Source: Allacma fusca
Lineage: Eukaryota > Arthropoda > Collembola > Symphypleona > Sminthuridae
Length of the DNA stretch: 64,000 nt
Direction: 5' to 3'
NCBI GenBank assembly: GCA_947179485.1
Contig: OX359247.1
Span: forward strand, 26,450,801 to 26,514,800
In this document: positions 31,896 to 47,000 of the stretch, piece after piece
How the letters are laid out: the number at the start of each line of letters is the position of its first letter
How positions within the stretch are numbered: the stretch's first letter is position 1
Position numbers and translations under genes: made by a program
The notes under the pieces: generated by a model
Told to the model about the DNA's origin: nothing
Database searches by the model: none
The model's input: the letters and a program-made list of their open reading frames with translations, nothing else

Positions 31896-32235
31896 TGTCA
31901 ATCCCTGCTGCTTCTAGAACACTCAAGGTTCCAATGTAAAGGTTGCTGTTGGCATGCGTGAGTACCACGCATGGAAGCTTTAAGAGTGTCCCAAAACATT
32001 AAGTACCCTTTCACTTTTTGCTCTCAACATTACCAGAACCTGTACTTTGGAAGTCTCAGTTTACGTTTTTATGTGAAACCAATATGCACCTGTCTATCGT
32101 TCCAAATACAGATTACGTGTGTCAGTGCTACGTTCTAAACATTTAGTTGACCCTACTAAAGCAATGAAATTGCTAGGAATGGGACCCCACTGAAGTTATT
32201 ATACCACCCGAAGCCATTAAGCAGCTACGTTTTAT
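31896..32235 (+). repeat. Diverged duplicated block, copy B
   Basis: Second copy of the block at 29818-30185, same orientation, about 2.1 kb further on, or about 1.2 kb if the inserted hAT-like element is not counted. Confidence 0.75.
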
Positions 32236-35200
32236 TCATCCAGGCTATCATGAGTGTGTACATTGAAGTCCCAATCCTCCTAACATTTTAAAAATATTTC
32301 GCTTATCGTTTCTTTCATTTAGTGCTGTTTTAAGAATATTTAATGGTTTCTAAATAATTCAATAACGAGTTTCAAAAATTTTCAAGTAGATCCTGTAAAA
32401 TTACGGTACTAAGCAATTATTGGGGAAATGCCTGCTTATGTGGTCCTAAAGGTGACATGATTTGCAAAATTTAGGTTACAATTAAATCTTTGACCGTAAT
32501 AATTTAAAGGTTATTCGAGTTTGCCATTAACCCATAGATAGAAATGATGATGCAGAAAAGATTATGCGGGGATTAATTTGGGCCAACACTGGTGAATTTT
32601 TCTGGCACGGAAAACTTTGTTTTACTTCACGGAACTGTCACGGACTGTAAGGAATACTATTTTGACATTTTAAGATTCTTTAAACCAATTATATAGCTCT
32701 CCTTTGATGCCTCTTAGGGGCTTACGATTCTTAAGTCCAATTGTAGCTGGGACGTTTGTGTGATCTCGTTTGAAAAGTTAAAATCGTAGATCGATTGTAC
32801 AACTTTGTAACTGCTTACGTAACTTGCTAATCGTAACTTACTTACCTGTAAATTTTTGTTCGAGAATAAGTCCCCAAAATCACAACTGTCCAGAGTCAAA
32901 GGGAAATTTCCAGGTCAGGTTAACATCGCAGTGCTGTTTTATTTGCTGAATTTGATCGTCATGGGAATGAAACAGAAACAAGTTGAGGTTTTCTTAATAC
33001 AGTTCAGAATTCAGATGTTTCATATTTTGAACTGACCCCTTGATTTGAGACTTGCTAACAATTGGGGCAGCTGCTAGTATTAGTAAGGTACTGGAACTAC
33101 GTACATACATATATCCATTAACAATAAGCAAGACCTGTGAATGGTATTGGTTTGCATAAGGTATTTTAACTTTCTTGTGCCTAAGCCATGTTACATTTCT
33201 ATTTACTTGTTTTGACTTGAACGTAATCCAGAGCTTTTTGTGCGTAATTGCAGAGCCTTGGTATTAGCTATGATTCTATTTTATTAACATGTAGATAAAT
33301 TCTTTGTTTACTTAATCCTTCCGTAAACTGAGTATGATTGTATCTATTAATAGACATTTCTGTACAGAGTGTGGGTATACGCACCAAATATAAATATAGC
33401 TTCACTTATTCTCATCCATAAGCTCGGAAAAAATGTTTATCCTTAGAAGATATGTACAGCAGTAATTTAGTGTTTGTAGCAGACAAAGTAGATAACAAAA
33501 GTTTCCCTGTCATTTGATCCGAGTAAGTGTTCCGTGCTATTGACTAATACAATCCGTATCTTTTGTTTTTCCGATATGACTTTATCTTAAAGGAGGGCTT
33601 TCGTGGAGAACCACTTTTAGTTTGATTGAAATAGTGTGTGCTCGGGGGCAAAAATTGACAGTTTTTGGGTACAACACTACTATAAACTTCTGTAACTGCA
33701 GGTAGTTATGTACAGTTTTACCCAGTCGCCAAACAACATTGACGCCCCCTAGTGAATCGCTAAATACTCAACCGCAATGACTTTCACCTAAATCGTGGTA
33801 GATTGATAAAAAAGTAGTAAAGTTGCTTTTCAGGGAAATACCAAAAATGTCAGCGGCAAGAGAAAAACAATTTGATAATTTTCAGGTTATAAAAAGAGCC
33901 AGAAAATTAGATCAATCTAGAATTTTCTGCTGCTATTATATATTGTTAGTACAAAATTAATCAGCATACTGCGTAATGTCGTACGGTGACCCAGTTCATA
34001 CAGTATTGTCCATGGTTCTAATGACTGCAACAATTTCTAAAAATTCCAACTCGATTTTATTTCCCACTATGGAGCTCCCTGCCCTGCAACACGTACACAA
34101 AATGGTAGTAGTGATTCTTGTAATTGAAATAAAATCAGCTACGGCGTATAGCAATACAGGCTGTTTTCTAACTTTTCCACGGGGTTTGCTGAGTTAGTTC
34201 CCAGAGAAAATTAACACAAACCCAAAACCCTATTGATTACTGCTATCATTGATAACATCGGCAATTGAGCTATCATTTAGATCAAATTGCTTAAATTCCG
34301 ATAAAATTATCTAGAAAATTAGATTTACTTGCCGATTAAATCCATTATCATTTCAATAGATGTGGAGGGGAAATTTTCTCTGTAATTAGCCTGTACCTGA
34401 CAAGTGTATTTCACTGATAATGAAACTACCTTTAGCAAAAAATGCTGAAATCCTAAATAAAGTAACTGGAGAGTTGTATTAAATTGTTTCGTGCTACCGT
34501 TCAGTGTAGGAATTGGAGATGACTCAAATAAAGAACGTTCAATTTTTGTTTTATACAGATTCAGTCGCTTTAATTCCGTCCAAACTCCAAGTTTTGCCTC
34601 GACATTTGAAATGACGGAGTGATAGCGCTTTGTAGAGTTGAAATCGCACTAATAGAAGGGGAATGATACTTCTATACAGTCTCTATTTCATTTACTACTT
34701 TTGTACGGCTTTACTGTAATGAGTACATTCATTAAAATGTGTATTTAACTCAAATGCATACCTACAAATATTGATGAATTTAGCTGGAAATGAACACACG
34801 ATTTGTAGTGATTAGTGTTCTTCTCTTTTGATAACTGCATTTGATGTCAGTCTCCACAGAGAAATGCATATATGAACATGTATCTGCAGACTTTCCCATA
34901 TAATTATTAGACCACGGAGTAGTAAGTATGTGTTTGCACTTGCGTTATGCGTGAGTTTGTGGGACAAAGCAGACAAAGCTCCATTTGATGTGAATCTTCC
35001 TAATCGGATTAATGCCATCGTGTCTAACATTTCGGTAAACTAATGCTGGTGACGTGATCGCCAAAGAGTAACAAGTCATCGCGATGAAGCATTGTAATAG
35101 GTGACAATCCTTCCTTTTAAAGGCAGTGTTTGTGAAAGATGAGACTGTTCTTTGGCTGACAGGAACATACAAAGATTCAAGTTGGTTGAGATTACATGGA

Positions 35201-35262
35201 TTTATACAAGATGGCAGAAAAAATTCCCCCGCAGTGATTGTTAGACGTTAGACCGAATACGG
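32236..35262. other. Non-coding stretch
   Basis: AT-rich sequence without supported genes, RNA genes or bounded repeats. The stretch 32715-32877 has weakly similar ends in opposite orientation, too poor to call an element. Confidence 0.45.
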
Positions 35263-35700
35263 AAAAATCATAGCCACGCGATAATTTGAGGCTTCGCGCA
35301 GGGTGGCGTCAGCTACCGCCGGCAAAGTAGGAGGAATTTTGAGTTTTTTTTCAAAGTTTCGATTTTTTTTTCAAAAAAACTATCGGGTCGATTTTAACCA
35401 CATAAAAAAAAACCATTACGATTTACATCCGCAATATTCACAAAAACTTTCATTGAAATCGATTCAGTAGTGGAGAGATAACTGTCATTTGACTTGAAGT
35501 ACAAAATTTCAAGAATTTTTTTAAAAATACTATCCGGCCGATTGTAACAAAATACGAACTCAGACTTACTTTTGACACAAGTAATGTCTGTAAAAAATTT
35601 CATTGAAACTGGTCCAGCATTTTTTGAGATGTCGTGCGGAAGGACACACGGACGTACGGACAAGGCTATTTTACTAGGGGGCTGACGCCACCCTAAAAAA
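35263..35700. repeat. Interspersed repeat, copy 2
   Basis: Same family and orientation as 22558-22996. Here the terminal motif is clearest: AGGGTGGCGTCAGC near the left side and GCTGACGCCACCCT at the right. The internal ~150-bp duplication is also present. Similarity to copy 1 is roughly 80-85% by eye. Confidence 0.8.
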
Positions 35701-38360
35701 TTATCAAACATTCCAATCCCAACTTTTTCAAACAAAAACCAGATTTCTTAAAATTTGTTCCAGTGATTGACATCAATTTAATGTAGTAAAAGAGGGAATT
35801 TCGGATGTTTCCATTTTAGCATCAATGATCTGACCAACATACAAATTTTCGTGAGGATTCATTTGTAGTGTTTCATCACCCCTTGTCAAAACTTACGGTC
35901 ACATACGGTAAGGTGATGTCTTATTTTCAAATGATGACTTCGGAAAAACTGTTTCTTGCTTTAATTTACACTTGTCATAATTTTTTTATTCATATGCTGC
36001 CTCAATTTTCAACTTGGAATAGTGAAACAGAGTGAAAATTAATCCCCGTAAAACTCTAGTCATTTAAAATATTTTTATAACTGCCAGAACGTTGATTCTA
36101 AAATGACAACTTTAGAAAAGTAATTCCTACTTGTCCCTGTATTTCTCACTTTTGCTGTTGAGGCTGAATTTCCCTGACCATGCTTCCAATTTTAACCGAC
36201 CATGTCCACAATTCTCAACGTAGAGACATTTCAAATACCTCCTTTTATTTCCAATGAAATATCCTACTTCCTACTGCCAAAAGGTATTTTTTTAAAGATG
36301 TGCCGATTTTAAAAATTGCTGTTTGAAATCTTTAAAATATCTCGACAAGTCCAGTGTAGAAAAATTGAACAAGGTCAATGGAAAGTTTTAAAAAACAAAT
36401 CTGGTAAAAACAATTGGCTTTTTTTAATTTGGACAGTGTTTGCTATTTTTCCCTTTAAGAGCTACAACTAGTGTCGAGGAAATAATTTTATGGTGCCCTG
36501 CACAAACATGCATGATCATCTGTCTTGTTGCTCAAAAATTACATATACTGATACACCCCGAAAATAATTATAGGAGCACATTAATTAAATAAACGATGTC
36601 AAACGCACATACACGCACACAATGGTATGGAAAAAGTTGTTTGGAAAGTTTGCACTGCTATGGCTCTTTGTTATACCTTGGTTGTAAAGGGGGAAAGTCA
36701 TACTTAGTACATGCATGAAGGAATTACGATTGGTCGTGTCAGTATTGGAAATTGCATGGACTGCAGAAATAGTTCTGGTCTACGTTGGTCTTCCAAGCCT
36801 TGCCGTCCTTGTAGTGTATTACAAAGTCCATCTTTGTAATAAATCACTGGCAGGACTGCAGAAATATGTAATTTATATGGAAAAACTCCCCACTAACAAT
36901 GGGCACTTCTGATGACAGCGTGATTTATGCTGAATTTATAATTATTATTGTTACATTAATGAAAAGGAGGCGAAGGTCTCTGGAGAGCTCTTAAAACAAG
37001 TGCTGACTATCAAAACCACTGCAAGTTCCCAACTCCACAGTTCCCATATGGACTAATGCATACGGCTTGGATCGACTATGGAGAGAATCAGGGCTCTCAC
37101 TGTACGAGGAACCGAAGGGAAATAACGATAAAAGGTGCAAGTTGAGAATCAATATGAACGACCCGAATATTGTTATGGAAAATGACATTGTGTACTGCTA
37201 GTAAATGTAAAGATGGCTGATTTGATGTTGAAAGGGAACTTAAACTTTATCAGTGATCACACTTGCGAGTAGGATTTATGACGGAAATGTAGCACAAGAT
37301 GAATTCCAAGTTTCTCCTTTCGGTCCTGTCGCCGCTGAGCTGAGTAACAAGACGACGCTTGAGTATAAAAAATAATGGGGCTTAAGCTGTTCTGGCACTC
37401 CTGTCAGCATCAGATTATGGACCATTATTGAAAGTTAGCGTATAGCTAGTTGCCTCTGGGTTATCACATGTGTCATAAATGTGAATGAAAGTGCGTAACT
37501 TTTATGGACTTCGACAATTGTACTTGGGCTTTCAGACATCCCTTCCCATGTACGTACATATGTACCTTCCGAAGCTTTGCCGTCAGTACAGGGGATACCT
37601 TGAGCCCTAGAATAATGCGGTGGGAGTCCATATGAAACGTTACCAAACGTTACTTTCGGTTTATTTCTATAAGAATCCAGAAAGGATCTTTGAGGCAATA
37701 GATGATGAACTGAACAGAATAAGTCTTTAGTTTATAACTATTTTGGGCCAATGCTTTTAGAAGGAAATATTTTCTGCTTCTCCTTCCTGCTTCTCCGTCA
37801 TTTGAGGAGTTGATGTGCAGAATGATGGTAATGATCAAGGGATATGATAAGTTATGTAGGAGATTTGCATAGTTGTAGTACGAACAAAAACGGAGGATGA
37901 GCATGAGCTTGTACGGATGGTCCAATAGTTGACGTACGGGGACCAAGATGAATTATTCAAAAGTTCAATCTTCATCTCCGAGAAAATCGATTTGGGTTAC
38001 AAAATAGACACTTTGTCAACCGCATACATTCCCTCTTGTCAAAAAAAAAGTCTTCGGTCTCCATTCTACGGAGAAGTTGATGTGCACTACATTAAGTGGA
38101 TTTCCGTCCCCACATACTGCAAATATGCCCTCATTTCATACCCGTTCTCACTGGTGCTTGTAAATTCCCAATTATGGGAAGACAAAAACATTGAAATTTC
38201 AACACTCTTCTGCATTCCAATCATCAATATAAACCAAATCATATTAATGCAGGTACATGCATACACCTGTGTGATGCAACCATGTAAAACCTGGCACTCA
38301 TAACAGTACAAAATGTTATTAACTTTGATATAGATCTTCATCTCTTTACCTCTCTGTAAG

Positions 38361-38382
38361 TTTGTGTGTGTGTGTGTGTGTC
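38361..38382. repeat. (GT)n microsatellite
   Basis: About ten uninterrupted GT units; followed at about 38480-38518 by a palindromic AT run. Confidence 0.9.
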
Positions 38383-38479
38383 ATGTGTGGAAGGACAAAA
38401 TGTCAGGAACACATGCAAATCTTCTGCATCACTGTGTGGAGCCCAAAACTGGAGAATCCAAATATTGGCGTAACAATAA

Positions 38480-38518
38480 TATATATATAATTATATAGAT
38501 ATATATCTATATATATGT
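38480..38518. repeat. AT-rich palindrome
   Basis: ATATATATA, then AGATATATATCT, a perfect palindrome, within an otherwise AT-only run; could extrude as a cruciform. Confidence 0.7.
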
Positions 38519-39750
38519 AAGACTGAGCTGGGGAAAAAAACAATTCCCGTAGTTTGGAATATGTCCACAAAATATAAAAACCTCTTGAATTTTATGCATC
38601 GTTAAGTTGAAGAGAATATTCAAACCCACGTATTACCTATTCTTATACTTTTCTCCCCCAAGTTGAAAATCCCTGGAATCCAACTGCGGGCATTATAGGT
38701 CTGTAAAATTGTAAAAAAACTGAATTCGTAAATTTTTTATTACTCGAGAAAAAAATCGAGATGTCTCCAACCCCCCTTCTCTTTTGTCTGCATAGTTTTT
38801 TTTCGTATTTTGTCAGAGTTTCAAAACTTCAAAAGTAATACTTTCGTATCAAGTTTTAAGGGTTGACTAGCCTGTGAGGATTGGATCAGTTGGGTATTGT
38901 AAACTGAAAGAATGGACCTTGCAACCTCACTCAGACCATAAACTTTTACTTGTATTCTATTCATGCTTGTGCTCTGTCATGAAAAGTTTTATCAATTGAC
39001 GAGCTATGGCTTCAATTGGGATTTCTTTCTTTCCCTGATCCTTGACTCCTGACAAGTTCGATAGTCATAATGTATCATGGGGAACATTTCATATGGTAGA
39101 ATGCATCCGAAGGAGCTAATTATTTCACAAACAACACAAAACCACAATTAATGACTCCTGAAGGATTCCCATCAACTTTTCAACAGCCCAGGAGTAAATG
39201 CATACCAAAGTTTATCAAATTGGTCATTAAGAATCCCTCTTACCTTGAATAGGATAATGGGACATGTTTCTACAAAGTAAACGCTACCATGTGTTGTACT
39301 GGATTCTAGAAGGCAGTACAGAAATAAACCGGGCCTTTCGGAATCCTTGCTTTTTTTACATCTGTGAAAGCTTTATGTAATATCTACTGCTCATTGAGGA
39401 TGCCCCTGGGTCCTGAAACACCAACTAGATTTTGATATTTTCAACAAAGACAATTATGTATCTTCATATTCCTACTGCCGGAGTCAAGTCACAATGCACA
39501 GACATGACTTCCTCTAGAGGAGCTTCCTCCAAACATAAAATTTACTTAGGAAAAATGGGGTAAGGGTTAAGTAGAAATTAGGGTAACGACAGAATAATGC
39601 AGGTTAGCAGGATAAATGGAATGGACTTGATACCAATTTCGGGAACGAAAATAGAAATGAGACAATATAAAATGAGAATATATTTTTCTTAAGTATATTT
39701 CCTAGCGGAAACAATAGACATTGAGCTTAGCATTGCATTGGGAGAAATTC

Positions 39751-39776
39751 TAATAGAATAGAATAGAATAGAATAG
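39751..39776. repeat. (TAGAA)n microsatellite
   Basis: About five tandem TAGAA units. Confidence 0.88.
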
Positions 39777-41022
39777 CACATGGGAAATGCAAAATTTAGA
39801 CGACGTGGGAATTTATGTAAAATGCCGTGAAAATCTACACGGAATATTCTCAAAGAGCTCGGCTTGAGATGCTTGAAGAAAATGTGTAGGGAGGAGGACG
39901 TTTGGTTTGATATGTACACATATATTTAGATATGTATAAATACATACATGTACATACAATACTACATACATACGTATATCTACATTTGAGATAAAATACT
40001 GACATAATTTTGGAGGAAAAATCTCAGCATTCTTCACGTCATGCGTAAAATTTTTGCGAACATCTCAGCAATGAGAGCTAATGTGTAAACACTACAGGGT
40101 TGACAGAATCTACGCAAACCTTCCCATAGCTCTTGAGTCCCAGAGAGGCTTCCTAGTAATAGGGAGGAATGAAGTGAAGATTTTGTAATGAGAGGTTGGA
40201 GCGTATCTGCTCTATTAAGTACATCTGTAAATAGAGGAAGACTGACGGGTAATACGAGATTATTCGTTCCGTCAATTTCTTTGATTGTCTGTCTGGGCCT
40301 GTTGAATATAGACTTCCTGGTGGGTAGACACACGTTCTCTACGGTCATCTCCACAACCATGCAGGAAAACTTTCTGCAGGAAAGAGGATTCTCTCTCTCT
40401 CTTGCTCCCCACTTCTCGCTCGATGATTAAATTCCAAGTTTGATTCTCCATGCATTCTGGAGTCGGCCCAAGTTTCCCTTCAACAGACAGAATTATATAC
40501 TGCAGTGAGAGTTACAGGAAGAGCACGTGTTAGATTCCATCGGATTGTACATCCCATGTACCCGATGACTTTTACTGTACTCCACTATATACCCAATGTA
40601 CTTATGCACTTAGTACTAAAGTTACTTCGAAACAACTTGATGCTGAATTTTTTTTAAGTGTACAATTTCCAATGTATTACATTACGTATAGAATTTTGGA
40701 GATGTGGTCCCAATTTATACATTTTTCATGCTTGTAAGTAACTGAAAGTAAAATTCCCATTATTTATTATCCCCCCGTTTAATGTTTCCTGACATTCCTG
40801 CAGTCCTAGCTGGCCTGCCTGATTGCGTAAGAGTAGTTCTGAATAAATGGACGGAATTAATGTGGATGCTAAATGTAAGTGCTATATGCTTGTTCAATCT
40901 CATTAGAGATTTAATGTGAGCCTTAAATGATTGATTTGGACTTTGAACATGATGCGGCTGAATAATGTAAGACAACCTCACGTTACTTTCAATTGCAACT
41001 CCCATTACATGTAGTTTCTGTA

Positions 41023-41052
41023 CGTATGTATGTATGTATGTATGTATGTATG
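41023..41052. repeat. (GTAT)n microsatellite
   Basis: About seven GTAT units followed by degenerate copies. Confidence 0.88.
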
Positions 41053-44000
41053 AATGTGTGTAAGCATGCATGTATGTAGTATTATGTACCTCAACCGTGA
41101 AACTTTCTAGCTATGCAGGACCTTGTTGTGATAATGGTTTACTATTAGTTTCCTCTGGAAATTTACTCCTTTAAGTTTGAATTCCTTTAGAAGTCTCTTT
41201 CCTATGGTGACCAGTGTAGGTAGATTATAGTATGCATTTGCAGTCATCAAACTTTTTCGAGTCTGCAATTTGCACGCAATCCACTGTGACAGTCTCTGGG
41301 GAAATGGTGTTATAGTTGCTCATTTACGCATTCTTGTATATATTTTTTAATGTATGTACATACGCACATTAGTAGAGTCTCCTGGAAATATGTATGTATT
41401 TATGTAATTACACTGCTACAGATATAGAACTCGGCTCCAGCTCTAGATTTATACAAATACATGAGAATCGACTTAATGCAATTGTGCGACTATTATGCAT
41501 ATTTATGCGACTATGATTTCTTGGTAGTAGGGCCCTCTTAGGTAGGAAATACCTCCGACACAATTCCATAAACTAGAAATAAAGCTGGGTAAATGTGTTT
41601 AGGAGCTGTTGACGTCATCTCCGCATTTCAGCCACCATTTTTCAATTTAAATTTTGTCGGCTTGAATCACGGAGCTGAAATTACAGGAAAATGCAATTAA
41701 CTCCGTTTGTAACGTACCTGTGCTTAATGAGGAAGATTCATCTGGAAAATCAGGGAAGTAAACCTTGTTAGCAGCATGTACAGTCCCAACATGCATCAGT
41801 ATTCTCGGGTGTATACTCCGTCCGTAGTGATGTAGTCTGCCGTCGTCTCCCTTTGACATTCTATCCCATAAGTTGGTAATAAACAGAAAATCTTCTTTTT
41901 GTGCCGGAATCTAGTTACTATAAATAATTTCCTGTAATGCTTGGTGTTGGTGACGATACATATGTATGAGTATCTACCGTATCTCCCTATCTGATTGTAA
42001 GTACCCGGGCTCATGAGTCTTGAAGGGAAAAAATGACTTCGTGTCAGTATTTCCAGTCATTATGAACTCATTCAAACTAAATATCAAAAAAGCTGACTAA
42101 ATGACTAACAATCCGAGAGACGTGAGGAAATCTCTTCGGATGCAGATGAGATTCCACCTCAGAACTCAAGCGTTCCTGAGGACCCCAATGTATCTACAAC
42201 CCCGTAAATGTGTGAGTGTAAGGCAAAGGGAAGTTTGACGGTAAAGAGGATCAGACCATTGTTTTATTTTTAGTTTGTCTTGGGTTTTCCTCCATACAGT
42301 ACAGATGAGCTTTTAAACTGTTAAAGTAAAGTGGCTTTGATTAACATTGGATTACAGAACGGCTTCATTTTTCCGTGATGCTGCCACTATTTCCTGTGTG
42401 TGCATCTATCGCCTAGGAAAAGCCTACGCACTACATCTTGAACCGTACTTGCGGATTCCGAGGAAATCAATCCTTCGGGCTCCGGGCTTGTGTTGAATAG
42501 TTGGAAATCAGGAGAAGGAAAAGCAGAGACTGTATACGCTCATTAGCGTAACACACTCACACTCAGCCGTCGGCTATTTCTTTAGCTGGGTTCTTCAATA
42601 TATTAGCTTCATTTCAAACGCTACTGCTGCTGTAATCTCCTCCTGTGAGTTAGTAGGTATTTTATTAGGTTTTGCTTGATGAAATTCTCTATTTTCATAC
42701 GTCACTAGCACGTCCGCACTTCTCACTGTCAGGACATTCTTTACAGAAAGAGAAATTCTCCCTTTCATTTTACTTCTGTATTTAATATAAATTTACCTGG
42801 AATCATGAAAAAGAGAAATGCTCTTCGTGCTAAATGTTCTTACAAATGTATTTCTATTTTTGATATCGTAGTTGCTATTAAATTAGTAATGTACACATGT
42901 TAATGGTATAATTTTTTAACTTTGATCTATTAAAAATTGTCTACATAATATTTAATGTCACATACAGACAACAATTCACAAAATACTTCAGGGATAGTTA
43001 GTAACACCCCTAGAAAATTCAAATTAATGCTATTGAGTATTCTATTTTCAAAAGTGTGAAAAATAGGATCTTGCCAAACATCTAGAATCGCTGATATTGG
43101 ATTTTCAATGGAAATAGGCTTTGCAGCCGGATTACAGAATGTATATTTTTGTCTGGAATAGATTTTCAAATAGAACTAAAGAAACATGGTGGAATCGAAA
43201 GTAGCATGGTAATCCTAAATCGACTCACGTTTGAAATTGAGATGCAAGGAGGAGTAACTTTGTTGCACTAGAGTTTTTTCTAAAAAAAAAATCATCGGCG
43301 AAGGAAGAAGGTCCGTCATGCTTGTGAAATTGTGCTTCAAAACACACGGAGGTATCAGTGAGTGGTACTTCAGTTACTCAGAGCGACAGTTGAAGGGTGT
43401 ATATATATTCAAATGGATATATGTAAGTGAATCCTGGAGTACTGTAGAGTTGCTTGTGAACTTCCAGCTCCAAAACCATGCCAACAGTTGTATAAGGCAA
43501 CTGATCCGAAATTCCGTCATGTCGTCCATGTCGATGCGTTTTTATTTATTTGTGAAAGAAGAAGATCGAATTATTTATAAAAATTTAGACCCTTTCTCAA
43601 ATCGAAGCATGGAAGGCCTCATTTCAAGACATTGATTTTCAGGTTCCTTTCGAGCTTCTCAGGAGGATTGACTTACAATCCATGTAATATGAAGGAATTC
43701 TTCTTGCAATTTTGATTTATTTTCTACATACTTACGCATTCCCAATTTCAATACTTTCTCAATACTAGAACACTCAGGACTCAGCGGGATTGGAAATATT
43801 CCCTTGGAAATCAATCACTCCTGTACATTCCTGGTTTATCAATTTGTACTATTTAAACATCCGATTAGTTGAATTGTATGTAGGGTTTGGCCAAATTTAG
43901 TAGTGCAAAAGAATTCGTTTGAAAATGTGTGTACTATGCTATAATTAAAATATATGGTAATATCATACTTACAATTAGGGCCGGGAAGTCATTAAAACTT

Positions 44001-47000
44001 GGTTCCCCTTTCTGTGGAGTACGAGAAACTTTAATAACCGATTCCTTACTGAATGCTCCTAATTATTATCAACTCTTCGCGGGAAACATGTAAAGTAACT
44101 AGATTTAATTTAAGTAAGTTGGTTGAGCTCTTCTTCCTCTCTGACTCTTCTGTTCTGCTGGTGGGTCTACCTACATGAATATATTTCCCTAGAAGTAATT
44201 GCACAAATGGAAAACTAAGATTGCTGACTAGCCAAGCTTGAAACCAGACTTGATGAGTTTTCCCTTTATGCTCTTATGCGTCCTATGAAATGAGCTACCA
44301 TTTATGTATGCGAGAAGTGGAAACCGAAAAGGAAAAGTTGGTAGTGGGAGCAGCCGCGAATTCCCGTTCCGTGTCCTGGACGGATGACTTGTTTGATTTT
44401 GCTGTACAAGTTACAGAAAAAGAAAGATCGTTGAAGAATCGGGAGTGCCATTCTGGAGCCTTGTCCTATTTTGTAATTTTCCTCCCAAATTAAGACGGAT
44501 GCTTTGGTCATAGGGAAGGTTCATGTCTTCTGTCTGCACTTCAGTCTCCTCCATTCCCTCAGCCAGCACATGTTTGTTCATCCACCTGTGCTTCTGTAAA
44601 TACATACTCTTAGAGTGTTCGATAAATTGTATCAGGCCAGGTGTTCATTAGGGTAAGATCACTTTTTGAACTGGTGCTGGTTTTTTTTGTGTGTGTGGAG
44701 AGCTCAAATGGTTTAGTGTACTACACTTTAACATCCTTTTTCAATGTTTATAAGATCCAGGCGTTCGCATTATCATTATGTATCTACCTCTGTTCAAGAT
44801 GTTCAAAACAAGGCTCGTAGCTCTCTGGAAGTAATTACTACCAAGTGTTATCATACGTGCGTAGTGATGTATCGTGAGATATATATCTACCGGATCTTCT
44901 CCGTAGGAGCTGTGGGTAATCGGATGAGGAATAAATGATGCTCAGTATAATGATATAGTAGTATCTATGTACGTTCGTTTGAAACTTCTCTAATTTTATG
45001 ACTGTCCTCAGGAAGTAAGGATACCCAGAGGATCTCCTGGATTACGCGTAACACGTTAAATATTGCAGAAACATAGATGAGATATGTGATAAGGTTCTAA
45101 AAATAATGTGCATGCCTTACTGCCTTGTGAAACGTGGTAAAAGTAGAATTTCAGCTCTAGACAATAAATTTCAGGACAGTGTATCACAAAATCTATAGTG
45201 GATAGTTTACAAACGCATTACTTGACACGCACCACTGTGCCAATTACCCATGTCAGGGTTTCCGGTAGTATCTCCAGTTTATTTCCTTGTTATATACAGT
45301 CCATGTGTTGGACTTGAGACTTAACCTTCTGAAAACTCAACCAGGAAATCAGTTTGGTGTCAGCGGAGCCAAATTACAGCTTTTAAGAATCAATTTACTC
45401 AAATAGGTGAAATTACACTGTTGCATAAGCATACTCAGCTCAGTTTTGTTCCAACTATCGATGAATGAGGGGAATATAGTTACAAACTTTTTTCTATTGT
45501 CTCCTCAGTTCATTCAGAGTTTGTATGTATGTTTGCTTTTTGAAATGGCTCCGTGACTCTTTTGAAAACCGCTGGTACCTCAGAGAAGGACTGTAAACCG
45601 GTAGTTAATCCGACGTTGTAGAAAGAGTTAAGTTATGTCAGAGATGTATTGTTCTCCGAGTAATTCATTCTAATTCTTCAGACTTTGTTTTAGAGCTTTG
45701 TGGAAGGGGAAGGGCTGGAAAGTCCTCGATAACAAACACTCATTCAACTGGCCATTTATGGCTTAAATGTGCCCAAATCCCAGTTCAGAGTCTGCGAACA
45801 AAGCTTCTGTACTTTCGAACGCAACTCGGTTCCCATCTCCCAGCCAACCGTTACCAATGCTGGGATGATATCTCTGGAAAGGATACCTCATCTACCATAT
45901 AGCATTACTCAAAGGAACATCTACGTGAGTGCTATGTATATGTATGTACCTACTTACTCAAACATCTCCCGACGCCAATTTTCCTGAAGGTTTTTCCAGT
46001 TTAAACCCTGTCGGGAAATTAAGCCTCAAGGTCAATTTCTTTCTCGCGTTCACAGTTCAATTGTCAAAGTCTGAACTTACTTCGATGACTATTGATTATG
46101 CTAATGTAGTTCAGCCTTTGGACCACTTAATGATGGTGTGGTCTCCGTAGATTTCATTACATGGAGTCCCTTGCCATATCAGATAGGGTTGGTGAAAGGT
46201 GCCGCTAAAAATATTCCCTGTTTATTTCCTCCTTGCCTTCTGCTCCTCCCAGCAGGTTCCCCGCCACTATGTCAGAAGTACTATTTCTAGAGGACTCGAA
46301 CTAAATTCCACAATAATTATACGTTATTGAAGCTATTACCAATTAAATATTCAAACGAATAATGACTTTATTTTCCCCTTTTCCGACGCCACAAAAGGAA
46401 GCATGGCTGTGCTTTTAAATTGACACTGAAAGGACAAAAATAGTTCTTACTAGAAATGCTATAGAATTATATTTTTCTTTACTAATTATTATGCAAAGGC
46501 TTGTACTTTTCGTACGTAACTATTCAGGGCATGTACGAATTTGAAACCAACGTGGTTTAAAACGTAAGAGATATTTTTCTAGTAAGAATTTCTTGTTTTA
46601 AAAGACCTTTCCTTTATATTCCTTCCCATTTAAAATTTTTGGGCGACTCCTATTGGCTATATTGAAATCAAATAATGTTATTTAAAATTTGGGTGGTGGC
46701 TGAGAAACTGAGTCTTTTGTATTCTTCACCAAGCGCCACTAACGACGGTGCTCATGAAACTTTCAGTAATAATTAGAGTGTGAACACTATGTATTCCTAA
46801 GGGCGTGAATATGGAGGGAGCACTTAAAAGTCAAAGCAATCGGGAATTGAAAAGATTGCAGAGTGCCTTCGGAAAATATTTACGTCCACAGGCTTGACAT
46901 TGTAAGGTATTTAATTTCAGAGCCTTGGTGAAATGCAAACAGGAATTATATATTCCGGTCGTGGGAATTAATGCACATTAAAGTGTGTTACATGAAATTG

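Noticed and set aside
29152-32877. GGGGAGTTATTCTCGAA at 29152 and the near-complement of the same word near 32861, as possible ends of a 3.7-kb element.
   Set aside because: A 16-of-17 match is expected several times by chance in a window of this size, and no target duplication accompanies it.
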